Positions 56,551-64,000 of a stretch of DNA of 64,000 nucleotides are shown here, in pieces. This DNA comes from Rufibacter sediminis (GTDB lineage: Bacteria; Bacteroidota; Bacteroidia; Cytophagales; Hymenobacteraceae), in assembly GCF_014269285.1 (NCBI RefSeq), contig NZ_JACOAF010000030.1:340046-404045 (forward strand), written 5' to 3'. Position numbers and translations under genes: made by a program. The notes beneath the pieces are model-generated. The model searched no databases and was not told the DNA's origin. It saw only the letters and a program-made list of their open reading frames with translations. How positions within the stretch are numbered: position 1 is the stretch's first letter; the number at the start of each line of letters is the position of its first letter.

Positions 56551-57033
56551 ATGTTAAAAAAATCTTACCTCCTGACCCTCTTAGCCGCTTTCACGTTGGT
56601 GTTCTCTTCCTGTGACAAGAACGATGACAAAGAAGAAAACGACCCGAAGCCAACTGTAGAAGCTCAATTGGCCCAGAAAACCTGGGAACTGGATGAACAC
56701 GAAGTTCAGTTCGATGGGCAATCTCCCCAGGACATTTTAGAAATTGTGCAAGGCCAAGCTGGCACTGATGACATTGCCTTCAAACTGGACGGAAAGGGAG
56801 GGTTTGCCCTTCTTCTGGACGGCGATGAAGAGGAAGAAGGCGATTACGAGTACGAAATAGACGGTGATAACATTATCTGGAACTATCCTCTTACCTATAC
56901 CTGGGCCGAATCTGAAGATGACATCCATGAATACGAATTTGAACTCAAGGGAAATACCTTGATCCTTACGGTTGATGGCACCGATCTGGAAGGAAACGAC
57001 TTTGAGGAAACCATCACCTTTAAAGCAAAGTAG
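56551..57033 (+). CDS. Acidic lipoprotein of unknown function
   Basis: 160 aa from ATG 56551; an ATG ten codons upstream is the alternative. The signal ends in LVFSSC (MLKKSYLLTLLAAFTLVFSSC, Cys21), then DKNDDKEENDPKPTVEAQLAQKTWELDEHEVQF. It is very acidic (Glu/Asp-rich, for example GDEEEEGDYEYEIDGDN), with a beta pattern close to the lipocalin-like lipoprotein upstream. Function unknown; probably outer-membrane anchored. Confidence 0.75.
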   Translation: MLKKSYLLTLLAAFTLVFSSCDKNDDKEENDPKPTVEAQLAQKTWELDEHEVQFDGQSPQDILEIVQGQAGTDDIAFKLDGKGGFALLLDGDEEEEGDYEYEIDGDNIIWNYPLTYTWAESEDDIHEYEFELKGNTLILTVDGTDLEGNDFEETITFKAK

Positions 57034-57052
57034 GAAAAGACCTTGCCAGCAG

Positions 57053-57092
57053 GAAACAGGAAAGGGAGCCCGTAAGCTCCCTTTCCTGTTTC
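57053..57092. terminator. Terminator between convergent genes
   Basis: GAAACAGGAAAGGGAGC, 6-nt loop, GCTCCCTTTCCTGTTTC, 20 bp after the lipoprotein stop. Confidence 0.85.
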
Positions 57093-57119
57093 TGGTTATG
57101 TCTGGTTGATGTTGGCTTT

Positions 57120-57158
57120 CTGTTTTAGGCCTCCTTTTCTGATAACAGCCTCTTTTTA
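57120..57158. repeat. Family A nested palindrome overlapping a stop codon
   Basis: CTGTTTTAGGCCTCCTTTTC, then GATAACAGCCTCTTTTTA. The last three bases are the stop codon of the glycosyltransferase at 57156. Confidence 0.7.
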
Positions 57159-58289
57159 AGGTGATAAGTTGGCAGCTTCCATGATGGCTCCCGCAAGAGC
57201 TTCCCAGGTGTACTGCTTCTTTTCTTCTTTTATGTTAAGGACCATCTCCTCTGCATTTCCTTCGTGGTAAAACCTTTCTATGGCGTCTGCGATAGCCTTG
57301 GGGTTTACTTCCACCACATAGCCTACTTTCTGATCGGGGATCATTTCCTTTAGTCCTCCCACACTGGTGACAATCACGGGTACCTCAAAATGGTAAGCGA
57401 TGGGCGTGACGCCGCTCTGGGAAGCGTGCCGGTACGGCTGAACCACCAGATCGGCTACGGAGAAGTAAGCCGTCACTTTCTCATGCGGAATATACTCGGT
57501 GGCTAGAATCACATGGCTTTGCAGATGACCTTCCTCTATGATGCGTTGGTAGGTATCGGGTGCCTCGTAGTATTCTCCGGCTACAATCAGTTTGATGCCT
57601 CTCTCCTGAAGGCGGTGGTCTTTCATGGCTTCCAGCAGCAGGTCTAATCCTTTGTAATGCCGGATGAACCCGAAGAACAGGATGTACTTCCCCTCGGGGA
57701 GATGCAGTTCCCGCAGCGCATCTGCCCGTGCCATCTTCGGCCCATAGGTGTCATAGATGGGATGCGGCCTACTCAGGATAGGCTTGGTCTGGTTGAAGGT
57801 CTTCAGCTCCTGCGTAACCGTAGCCGACATGGTCACGAAGGCATCACAGGCATCCACGAAGTATTGGGTCAGCGCTTTGTCGCCGGGCCGCTTTTCATGG
57901 GGCACCACGTTATCGGTGAGCGCTACGACTTTGGTATGTTTATTCCCTTTGATGATTCTGGCCACGGTGCCTAAGCTAGGCGCCATGAAAGGCAACCAGT
58001 ACCGGAACAATACCAGGTCTGGTTTCAACTGCCTGATTTTACGGCCCAGAGAAACCCACGTCAGCGGGTTGATGGAACTCAGCTTGCGGGAGATGGTAAG
58101 ATCTTGGGGGGCAGGCTCCTCTACAAACTGGGTTTTCCCGGGGAAGAGAACCGACGGGTACTGAGTGGTGAAGGTATACATCTCCACCTGGTGCCCCAGC
58201 TGCTGCCAGATACGCGCCAGGCTTTCACTTGAAGCGGCAATCCCTCCCCGGAACGGGTACGCGGGACCAATGATGACAATATGGGCCAT
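57156..58289 (-). CDS. GT4-type glycosyltransferase
   Basis: 377 aa. The N-terminal Rossmann half opens with MAHIVIIGPAYPFRGGIAASSESLARIWQQLGHQVEMYTF; the C-terminal half has the donor-binding KYILFFGFIRHYKGLDLLLEAMKD, IKLIVAGEYYEA and ...ADLVVQPYRHASQSGVTPIAYHFEVPVIVTSVGGLKEMI with the E-x-F/G-like acidic pair expected of GT4. It transfers a sugar from a nucleotide donor, acting at the inner face of the membrane. It is the last gene of the operon and directly abuts the GT2 gene (58290). Confidence 0.9.
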   Translation of the reverse strand: MAHIVIIGPAYPFRGGIAASSESLARIWQQLGHQVEMYTFTTQYPSVLFPGKTQFVEEPAPQDLTISRKLSSINPLTWVSLGRKIRQLKPDLVLFRYWLPFMAPSLGTVARIIKGNKHTKVVALTDNVVPHEKRPGDKALTQYFVDACDAFVTMSATVTQELKTFNQTKPILSRPHPIYDTYGPKMARADALRELHLPEGKYILFFGFIRHYKGLDLLLEAMKDHRLQERGIKLIVAGEYYEAPDTYQRIIEEGHLQSHVILATEYIPHEKVTAYFSVADLVVQPYRHASQSGVTPIAYHFEVPVIVTSVGGLKEMIPDQKVGYVVEVNPKAIADAIERFYHEGNAEEMVLNIKEEKKQYTWEALAGAIMEAANLSP

Positions 58290-59258
58290 TTAACTGAACC
58301 CGATGTTGTCCCGGATCAGGTACTCATCTTTCCGTCTGCCTGCCAGGGAGATCATCTCGGCCAGGAAACCAGCCAGAAATAGCTGAACGCCCACGATCAC
58401 CGCCACCAACGCCAGGAAGAAAAGCGGCTGATCCGTCACGTTCCGGACCATCTGGTTCTGGAAAGAGTAGTACACCTTTTCGATGACCAGCCAGGAAGTG
58501 ATCAGAAAACCGATCAAGAATGAGATAGTACCCAAACTCCCGAAGAAGTGCATGGGGCGCTTCTTGAACCGCGAAACAAACGTGATGGACATCAAATCCA
58601 GGAAACCGTACACGAAACGCTCCAGCCCGAACTTGGTGGTGCCGTACTTCCGCTCGCGGTGTTGCACTACTTTTTCGCCTATTTTGCCAAAACCGTTCCA
58701 TTTGGCAATAACCGGAATGTAGCGGTGCATCTCGCCGTAGACTTCAATGCTTTTCACCACCCGCTCATCATAGGCTTTCAGGCCGCAGTTGAAATCGTGC
58801 AGTTTGATTTTGGAGATCTTGCGGGTGGCGGCGTTGAAGAGCTTGGTGGGAAGGGTTTTGCTCAACGGATCATAGCGTTTCTTTTTCCAGCCAGATACCA
58901 GGTCATAGCCTTCGTCCACAATCATCCGGTAAAGATCCGGAATCTCGTCTGGGCTGTCCTGCAAGTCGGCGTCCATGGTGATGACCACGCGGCCCTGCGT
59001 TTCCCGGAACCCCACGTTCAAGGCCGCCGATTTACCGTAGTTGCGGTTAAACCGGATGCCTTTCAGGTTTGGGTTTTGTGCTGACAACTCCTCAATCACT
59101 TTCCAGGACGTATCCGTGCTGCCGTCATCTATTAAAATAACCTCATAAAGAAAACCGTGCGATTCCATCACACGGTTTATCCATTGGGTAAGTTCTGGTA
59201 ATGACTCCGCCTCGTTTAAAAGGGGGATTACCACAGAAATATCTACTCTATGCTGCAT
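58290..59258 (-). CDS. GT2-family glycosyltransferase (DPM1/ArnC-like) with two membrane spans
   Basis: 322 aa. GT2 motifs: VDISVVIPLLNEAESLPELTQWI, VILIDDGSTDTSWKVI, GIRFNRNYGKSAALNVGFRE, TMDADLQDSPDEIPDLY (D-A-D metal motif) and HDFNCGLKAYDERVVKSI. The C-terminal third has two membrane segments (about 232-255, 272-294), typical of polyprenyl-phosphate sugar transferases. It probably makes a lipid-linked sugar used in surface glycans or lipids. The gene ends directly at the next one (58289). Confidence 0.92.
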   Translation of the reverse strand: MQHRVDISVVIPLLNEAESLPELTQWINRVMESHGFLYEVILIDDGSTDTSWKVIEELSAQNPNLKGIRFNRNYGKSAALNVGFRETQGRVVITMDADLQDSPDEIPDLYRMIVDEGYDLVSGWKKKRYDPLSKTLPTKLFNAATRKISKIKLHDFNCGLKAYDERVVKSIEVYGEMHRYIPVIAKWNGFGKIGEKVVQHRERKYGTTKFGLERFVYGFLDLMSITFVSRFKKRPMHFFGSLGTISFLIGFLITSWLVIEKVYYSFQNQMVRNVTDQPLFFLALVAVIVGVQLFLAGFLAEMISLAGRRKDEYLIRDNIGFS

Positions 59259-59267
59259 GAATATTTT

Positions 59268-59804
59268 TTACTCGAACTCTGGACGGCTTCTCTTCATGAT
59301 AGCCGCAATAATAAGGGACAAAAAGAAACCTAGAATAACTGCTCCTATCAAGCCCATCACCAACATCATTTCTGGGGTGGTAAACTTCTCGGTCATGCTT
59401 ACTGCCTGCTCAATCTGTTCATCGCTCATCCCTTTGTTTTCCATTTCCTCAATAGAGGAATTCCGGATCTGCTCCAGCACGTTGGGGTCCACAAACTTCA
59501 GATAGATGTAGGTAAAGAGCCCACTTAGTACCCCGGAAACCGCTGTTACAATAGTGCCAGTGCCCAGCCCCTGGCCATACGACATGAAACCGCCATTCTC
59601 CTTTTTGAAATAGTTGTACGCCAACACAATCCCTATGATAGGAATGATCATGCTCGCGTAAGACAGCCCTTTGTTGGTATGAAGGCCAGTCACATAAAGG
59701 ATAAGGCTGAAAATAATGGAGATAAAGGCTGTGATGACGCCATAGCGTATGCCTACAGAAGAGGGAGTCACGGCTGGCTCGTGCATGATTGCTTGTTCGT
59801 TCAT
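59268..59804 (-). CDS. DUF4199 membrane protein 1
   Basis: 178 aa. Four membrane segments at about 21-41 (YGVITAFISIIFSLILYVTGL), 48-66, 78-101 (GQGLGTGTIVTAVSGVLSGLFTYIY) and 146-168 (MMLVMGLIGAVILGFFLSLIIAA). Family hallmarks are the N-terminal SVGIRYGVITAF and the helical polar loop EEMENKGMSDEQIEQAVSMTEKFTTPEMM. DUF4199 is a Bacteroidota family of unknown role. It is 9 bp upstream of the GT2 start and in the same operon as a second DUF4199 gene. Confidence 0.88.
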   Translation of the reverse strand: MNEQAIMHEPAVTPSSVGIRYGVITAFISIIFSLILYVTGLHTNKGLSYASMIIPIIGIVLAYNYFKKENGGFMSYGQGLGTGTIVTAVSGVLSGLFTYIYLKFVDPNVLEQIRNSSIEEMENKGMSDEQIEQAVSMTEKFTTPEMMLVMGLIGAVILGFFLSLIIAAIMKRSRPEFE

Positions 59805-59810
59805 GATTCT

Positions 59811-59855
59811 TGGTTTTGGTTTTTGGACTACTTTCTGAAAAACACGCCTAAAACG
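59811..59855. repeat. Family A nested palindrome overlapping a C-terminus
   Basis: GGTTTTGGTTTTTGGACTAC, TTTC, TG, AAAAACACGCCTAAAACG. The right half lies inside the coding sequence of the second DUF4199 gene, whose last codons (V-L-G-V-F-F-R-K-stop) are made of it. Confidence 0.7.
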
Positions 59856-60346
59856 ATACTGATAAAGAAACCCACCACCATTCTGTTCACGAAGCTGATC
59901 TGCGCCAGGATATAAGCGTTCAACTGATTCAGGTTCTGGTACGCATTTTTATAATTTACCTCTCCCATCACCTGTAGCAATTCCTGCCTGGTCAACTCCA
60001 TTCGTTTCTGACTCAAGATAATATATTCTTTGATCATTTGTTCGCCCGCAAAAACAGAATAAATGCAGAGCAGCATGGCCGCGGTGAAGGCCAGAAAGAA
60101 AGTAGTCTGCAATCCTACCTTAAAAGCTTTCCCAAAACCCAGCTCAGCGTCATGAAACTTCTTGAAGTATTTAAGAGCCAGAAAAGTGAAAATAGAGCCA
60201 AAGATAAAGGTAGAGGAGTACTCGCTGGGGTTGTCATAGGCATTCTCAAACCCGGTGAGGGCCAGAATCATGATATACACAAAACTCACGATGCCTCCCG
60301 TGACGCCATATCTGATGGCGGTATTGGTAACAGCTCTGTCAAACAT
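59828..60346 (-). CDS. DUF4199 membrane protein 2
   Basis: 172 aa. RYGVTGGIVSFVYIMILALTG is the family start; further hydrophobic segments are at about 46-60, 80-104 (TTFFLAFTAAMLLCIYSVFA) and 148-168. The polar helix QKRMELTRQELLQVMGEVNYKNAYQNLNQLNAYILAQISF is shared with the family. It is paralogous to the neighbouring DUF4199 gene, 23 bp upstream of it. The C-terminus is built from a family A repeat half. Function unknown. Confidence 0.82.
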   Translation of the reverse strand: MFDRAVTNTAIRYGVTGGIVSFVYIMILALTGFENAYDNPSEYSSTFIFGSIFTFLALKYFKKFHDAELGFGKAFKVGLQTTFFLAFTAAMLLCIYSVFAGEQMIKEYIILSQKRMELTRQELLQVMGEVNYKNAYQNLNQLNAYILAQISFVNRMVVGFFISIVLGVFFRK

Positions 60347-60361
60347 CTGTCTTCGTCTTCT

Positions 60362-61642
60362 CTAGTTTTGGTAGGCGGGGTTCACCGTGAGTTGCCCGTT
60401 CAGGTAGGTGGCGTACACACACCCTTTCAGTTCGCGCCCCAGGAACGGACTGTTCTTGGCGGCCGAGGCATTCAGGCGTTGGTCAAAAACCCAGGTTTTG
60501 GTGGGGTGAAAGAAAGTAAGGTTAGCGGCGGCGCCCTCGGCTAAGGTAGGCACCGGCAACGCTACTATCTCGCGGGAACGCACGGCCAGCTTTGCCACGA
60601 TCTCTTTCCAGGAAAGATGCGAGGACAGCGTTTCGTTTGCCACGGAGAAGGCGGTCTGCAACCCGATGATGCCGGCATCTGCCAGGTCAAATTCCAGTTC
60701 TTTCGCTTCCTCGTTCCAGGGCGTGTGCGCCGAGACAAGGGTATCAATGGTTCCGTCCTGCAGACCTTCCAAGATGGCCGCGCGGTCAGCTTCGCTTCTA
60801 AACGGCGGCATGACCTTGTAATTGGTGTCAAAGGGCTCCATCATCTCATCAGTAAAGGCGCACTGGTGCGCCGCCACATCACAGGTCACCTGCAAGCCTT
60901 GCTGTTTGGCTGCCCGCACGGCGTTGATGCCGGCGGCGGTAGACAGCTGGGTAAGGTGAAGTTTTCCCTGGGTGTAGTTGAGGAGCTGTAAGTCGCGGGT
61001 GATCTGCACCTCTTCGGCAATGGCCGGAATTCCCTTCAGGCCCAACCGCGTACTGGCCGTGCCTTCGTGCATTTGTCCGCCCGCTGATAATTTTCTGTTT
61101 ACGGGCTGATTTATGAGAACTCCGCCAAAAAGCTTCAGGTACTCCAGGGCTTTCAGCACGGTGTCCTCGGCCTGCAGAGAGTCGGCGCCATCAGAGAAAG
61201 CGATGGCCCCGGCGGCTTTCAGGTCCAGGATCTCGGATAAGTCTTTTCCGTCAATGTCATGCGTTACCGCCGCCATAGGATGTAAACGCACAAATCCTCC
61301 GGCAGAAATGTTCTTAAAGTACTCCACCGTAGAACGCGTCTGGATGATGGGGTTCACGTTGGGCAGACACGCCACCTCGGTGAAACCGCCGAAAGCCGCG
61401 GCCTGCATGAAGTTCTGCAACGTTTCCCGATGCTCGTAGCCGGGCTCGCCGCTGAAGGCGTTCAGGTCAAACCAACCAATGGAGCAATGCAGGCCCTGGG
61501 CCGGGATAACTTGCACGTTCGCCTCTTCAATGGAGGGAGCCACTTGTTTTATCTGCCCATCTTTCAGCAGAAGGTCTACTGTTTGCCCGTCAAGGTCTGA
61601 TGATGCATCAACGATGGTAACCGCTTTAAATAGGAGATCCAC
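60362..61642 (-). CDS. Dihydroorotase homologue lacking the metal ligands
   Basis: 426 aa, amidohydrolase fold by length and landmarks (CLPNVNPIIQT, GIPAIAEEVQITRDLQLL, GKLHLTQLSTAAGINAVRAA, VMPPFRSEADRAAILEGL). Active dihydroorotases have D-x-H-x-H; here it is D59-L-N61-A-F63. The H-A-E-D His is N/Q (LINQPVN, 177-182), the H-V-S-T His is Gln232, and the T-D-H-A-P-H Asp is Ala305. So all metal-binding positions are lost and it is likely not a dihydroorotase enzyme. It may be a structural partner, like the inactive PyrC' proteins that hold aspartate transcarbamoylase in pseudomonads. It overlaps the BatA gene by 17 bp. Confidence 0.8.
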   Translation of the reverse strand: MDLLFKAVTIVDASSDLDGQTVDLLLKDGQIKQVAPSIEEANVQVIPAQGLHCSIGWFDLNAFSGEPGYEHRETLQNFMQAAAFGGFTEVACLPNVNPIIQTRSTVEYFKNISAGGFVRLHPMAAVTHDIDGKDLSEILDLKAAGAIAFSDGADSLQAEDTVLKALEYLKLFGGVLINQPVNRKLSAGGQMHEGTASTRLGLKGIPAIAEEVQITRDLQLLNYTQGKLHLTQLSTAAGINAVRAAKQQGLQVTCDVAAHQCAFTDEMMEPFDTNYKVMPPFRSEADRAAILEGLQDGTIDTLVSAHTPWNEEAKELEFDLADAGIIGLQTAFSVANETLSSHLSWKEIVAKLAVRSREIVALPVPTLAEGAAANLTFFHPTKTWVFDQRLNASAAKNSPFLGRELKGCVYATYLNGQLTVNPAYQN

Positions 61643-63578
61643 TTTTTTTAGTGCTTAAAATGACTGCCTCCATCACGAGACACAGAAAACACAATATTAG
61701 GCAATATTTCCAAAGGGATGAGTTGCTCGCTTCGTTTTGCAGCTGTTTTTGCAATGATACCCGCTCTTTGGGCTCTATCACCTGAACATTGGCGCCATGA
61801 TCGGCGAGGATTTCCTTCAGTTCGTTTACGCTGTAACTTTCCAGCCTTGATTCTGCCCGCGGAACGTTCAAGGCAAGCTGGCCCAGGATTTTGCCGTCTC
61901 TCACCAGTTGGTAAAAACCAGGCTTGCTCACATCTTTAGGCAACGTCATGAACAACTGATCTTGCCGAACCCGCTGATCTGGAATAAAGGTCTGGTTGCC
62001 CATGCGCAGCGCATAAGGATTCTTGGAAGTCGCTTCGTTCCTGATCGGGAGGGCGATACTGCCACTGGCGGGCTGATGAGACAAGACGGTTTTAGCATTG
62101 TCTGTGGATAACGCCAGCTGATACAGCACCGGGACAAACAACGGGTGCGCCACCAGAGAGGAGGCATTGGTGACAGGAGACGCAAACAGATGAATGTTTC
62201 CGTTGCCAACTTTAAACGTACTCAGGAAGGGAGCATTATCGGTGAACCGAAGAATGGTATGAAAGGAGCTCTGCCATCTAAGCACGGGCGTGGCTTCCGG
62301 CATTTTCATGTTTTTGACCTCTTTTTCGAAAATCTGCCGGAAAAAGGAATCGGACAGATCGGGTTGCTTGAGCGGTTTAGCTCCCACCTCTTTGCTTTCC
62401 TCGCTTATTCCCCGCAATCCAATACTGGACAGGAAACTCAGAGAAGATTGCTGCAAAGTGGCACCCGGGATCAACAGCACAGAGCCGCCGTTCTCCACCC
62501 AATTCTTTACCTGAGTGGCCAATGCAGCAGTAGCTCCGCCTGCCGGAATATCTAATATCCACAACCCCGAACCACTAGTAACTTCTTTGGAAAACGTAAA
62601 GGCCGGTTCAGCCCTGTAAGCCTGCACCACCGGATCTTTCCCTGCCAGCGACCTATTTACTTTGATATTAATAGAAGACGGTTCTGGCAGTACAATGTAA
62701 TACTGATTGTCAAACGTGGTCTCAGGATCATCCACGGAGAAGGTGATCGGCCGGGCTTCTTTTTTGGTGAGCGGAATCTTGAAATGCGCAACTGCTTTCT
62801 GGCCCGGATCTAGCAACACCTGGGTTGCGCCCAGCAATTGCTCCCCCTCAGCTGCAGTAATCTTCACCTGGTTACTCTTATCCAACAAGCTTCCCACTAC
62901 CCGAACGGCAATATCAGCCATCGACTCAGGCATCAGAACAGGTTGTTCCAGCCAGACAGAATCAATGTAGAGATTGGGGGTTTGGCTATTGGCCATTGAC
63001 ACCAGCGTAATAGCCTGGTTCTTAGGAAAGGTTTTCAGTACCTCTACCGGGTACCCCGACTTCTGGAAATCGGAAAAAAGATACGTGGTAGTAGATCTAC
63101 TTTTTTCAGTGATGCCCTCTATCAGTTCCTGTGCCGAGACAAAGGAGGTAGGGCTTTCAGGCAAAGACAGAGAATCTGTGGCTACGATTTGATTAGATTG
63201 AACGGAGTTGCCGGAAGATATTCCTCTGGCAGCCGAAACCGCTTCCTCCGCTTTGGTTCTTCCCTTCTCTAAAGAAGAACTTTGCATGCTCCAGGAATTG
63301 TCCAGAATCACCGATGTTTCAGCGGCGGAAGTACCAAGGTTCTTTTTACTTTGAAAGAGAAATAGCAAAAACGCCCCCAAAGCCGCCGTAACAAACAGGA
63401 GCCGCAGGAACAACAGCAGGTAATTGTTTATTCTCCGCACCGATTTGGTTTTAGAGATCAGAGCCGTCAAAAACTGGATGTGGGAAAAATCAAGCTTCTG
63501 TCTCAACCGAAGGCCAAAGAAGTGAATGAAGATTAACAGAGTGGCAGCAATCGCTGTTCCAGATATGAGAGGAAGCAT
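61626..63578 (-). CDS. BatA-type membrane protein with VWA-like domain
   Basis: 650 aa. The BatA N-terminal part has membrane segments at about 4-21 and 55-75, with the conserved run LDFSHIQFLTALISKTKSVRRINNYLLLFLRLL. A VWA-like domain begins at about 88 with V-I-L-D93-N-S95-W-S97-M, the MIDAS D-x-S-x-S. A large periplasmic segment (about 120-610) includes glutamine-amidotransferase-like ...WVENGGSVLLIPGATL and the C-terminal span 620-642 (LWKYCLILCFLCLVMEAVIL). It belongs to the Bat (Bacteroides aerotolerance) group linked with MoxR, though the MoxR genes here are 30 kb away. It is the first gene of a six-gene operon. Confidence 0.85.
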   Translation of the reverse strand: MLPLISGTAIAATLLIFIHFFGLRLRQKLDFSHIQFLTALISKTKSVRRINNYLLLFLRLLFVTAALGAFLLFLFQSKKNLGTSAAETSVILDNSWSMQSSSLEKGRTKAEEAVSAARGISSGNSVQSNQIVATDSLSLPESPTSFVSAQELIEGITEKSRSTTTYLFSDFQKSGYPVEVLKTFPKNQAITLVSMANSQTPNLYIDSVWLEQPVLMPESMADIAVRVVGSLLDKSNQVKITAAEGEQLLGATQVLLDPGQKAVAHFKIPLTKKEARPITFSVDDPETTFDNQYYIVLPEPSSINIKVNRSLAGKDPVVQAYRAEPAFTFSKEVTSGSGLWILDIPAGGATAALATQVKNWVENGGSVLLIPGATLQQSSLSFLSSIGLRGISEESKEVGAKPLKQPDLSDSFFRQIFEKEVKNMKMPEATPVLRWQSSFHTILRFTDNAPFLSTFKVGNGNIHLFASPVTNASSLVAHPLFVPVLYQLALSTDNAKTVLSHQPASGSIALPIRNEATSKNPYALRMGNQTFIPDQRVRQDQLFMTLPKDVSKPGFYQLVRDGKILGQLALNVPRAESRLESYSVNELKEILADHGANVQVIEPKERVSLQKQLQNEASNSSLWKYCLILCFLCLVMEAVILSTKKSGSPI

Positions 63579-63701
63579 TTACTAAAAGCTGTTTACATGT
63601 GAAGGTACACATTTGCTTCTAGAACTAATAACTGAGGAGGATTAGTATAAAGTCCGATGTAAAGGTACTAATATAAGGAGATGTCTCACTCCGGCATGTT
63701 C

Positions 63702-63741
63702 CCGTTTCGGGGCCGTTTTCCGAAAACCGGGCATTAAACGC
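63702..63741. repeat. Family A nested palindrome, strong copy, near 5S
   Basis: CCCGTTTCGGGGCCGTTTTC, CG, AAAACCGGGCATTAAACGCC. It is the first of two tandem copies between the rRNA operon and the BatA operon. Confidence 0.85.
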
Positions 63742-63775
63742 CGAGGGACATCCAACCCAAGGTCCTACTGCTCTT

Positions 63776-63813
63776 CCGTTTCGGGGCCCATTTCATTAAA
63801 CCGGGCCTGAAAA
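63776..63813. repeat. Family A nested palindrome, second tandem copy near 5S
   Basis: CCGTTTCGGGGCCCATTTC, AT, TAAACCGGGCCTGAAAAGCC. It is about 74 bp from its neighbour, centre to centre. Confidence 0.8.
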
Positions 63814-63881
63814 GCCAAGTACCATCCGGTGACCGGGCATCCACCTTCTCTAAGTCCCTTCTCCGGTACCCGTGTAAACGC

Positions 63882-63914
63882 GAACAGCCCCGCCTGTTAC
63901 CAGGGGGGCTGTTC
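63882..63914 (-). terminator. Terminator of the rRNA operon
   Basis: GAACAGCCCC and GGGGCTGTTC arms around a 13-nt loop, about 10 bp beyond the 3' end of 5S rRNA on the minus strand. Confidence 0.75.
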
Positions 63915-63923
63915 ATAAGGGGG

Positions 63924-64000
63924 TTGGCGGCTACCTACTCTCCCGCGTGTGACCGCAGTACCATCGGCTCGGCGGGGCTTAACTTCTCTGTTCGGAATGG
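63924..64000 (-). rRNA. 5S ribosomal RNA, 3' part (cut by window edge)
   Basis: The minus strand reads CCATTCCGAACAGAGAAGTT-AAGCC near the edge and ends GGGAGAGTAGGTAGCCGCCAA, the universal 5S helices and the 3' end. The 5' part lies outside the window, as presumably do 23S and 16S further on. Confidence 0.9.

Larger units (their letters stand above)
63579..63923. other. Spacer between the 5S rRNA gene and the BatA operon
   Basis: About 345 bp: the terminator hairpin of the rRNA operon, two tandem family A elements, and probable promoter of the BatA operon. No gene. No tRNA was found here. Confidence 0.5.

Noticed and set aside
63579..63923. tRNA gene next to the rRNA operon
   Set aside because: No cloverleaf stems or CCA end could be found in this spacer or anywhere else in the window.

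Overview
The window looks like a chromosome segment from a Bacteroidota bacterium of the Cytophagales, most like the Hymenobacteraceae (Rufibacter or Nibribacter type). The evidence is a type IX secretion C-terminal sorting domain, DUF4199, DUF3667 and DUF4159 proteins, a TonB-type outer-membrane barrel, BlaI/M56 regulation, MoxR/DUF58/BatA genes and moderately high GC. The genus is inferred from family content, not computed. No phage, plasmid, transposase or CRISPR array is visible.

Layout. 0-8 kb: DUF421 protein, two STAS-like paralogues (one broken by an in-frame stop), two small heat-shock proteins, small secreted proteins, an acetyltransferase, an alpha/beta hydrolase and RlpA. 7.7-8.5 kb: a repeat island with a 76-bp minisatellite. 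8.5-15 kb: PfkB sugar kinase, a sigma-factor remnant, an ABC ATPase with a tiny membrane partner, NagA and an outer-membrane barrel. 15.4-18.5 kb: an ECF sigma / HEAT-repeat anti-sigma / two DUF4097-like surface-protein operon. 18.7-27.6 kb: EamA transporter, penicillin acylase, Spy-like protein and an M16 protease pair. 28-37 kb: MoxR/DUF58/DUF4159 genes, a type IX-secreted delta-60 protein and a TldD/PmbA pair. 37-52 kb: DUF2807 and DUF3667 proteins, an acetyltransferase, a methyltransferase, M56/BlaI with three operators, ArfB, a second repeat island, an MBL-rhodanese, a cyanophycinase-like peptidase and a TrxR-like flavoprotein. 52-57 kb: FadL-type porin plus SGNH lipoprotein and two small lipoproteins. 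57-63.6 kb: one long operon of BatA, a metal-ligand-less dihydroorotase, two DUF4199 proteins and two glycosyltransferases. The right edge is the 3' end of a 5S rRNA gene, so an rRNA operon continues beyond.

The most unusual content is between the genes. About 38 copies of a 36-40 bp nested palindrome (here family A: GTTTT-n-GGGC-nn-GTTTTC, a 2-nt centre, then the mirror half) sit in most junctions between transcription units, about one per 1.7 kb, usually within about 110 bp of a stop codon. They are almost absent inside genes, and none lies inside the tight operons. Other repeats are a 177-bp composite element (one copy split by a 170-bp insertion flanked by 8-bp direct repeats), a double-hairpin element with compensatory arm changes, 7-bp tandem arrays at four loci, and several smaller hairpin families. 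Whether these are known repeats could not be checked here.
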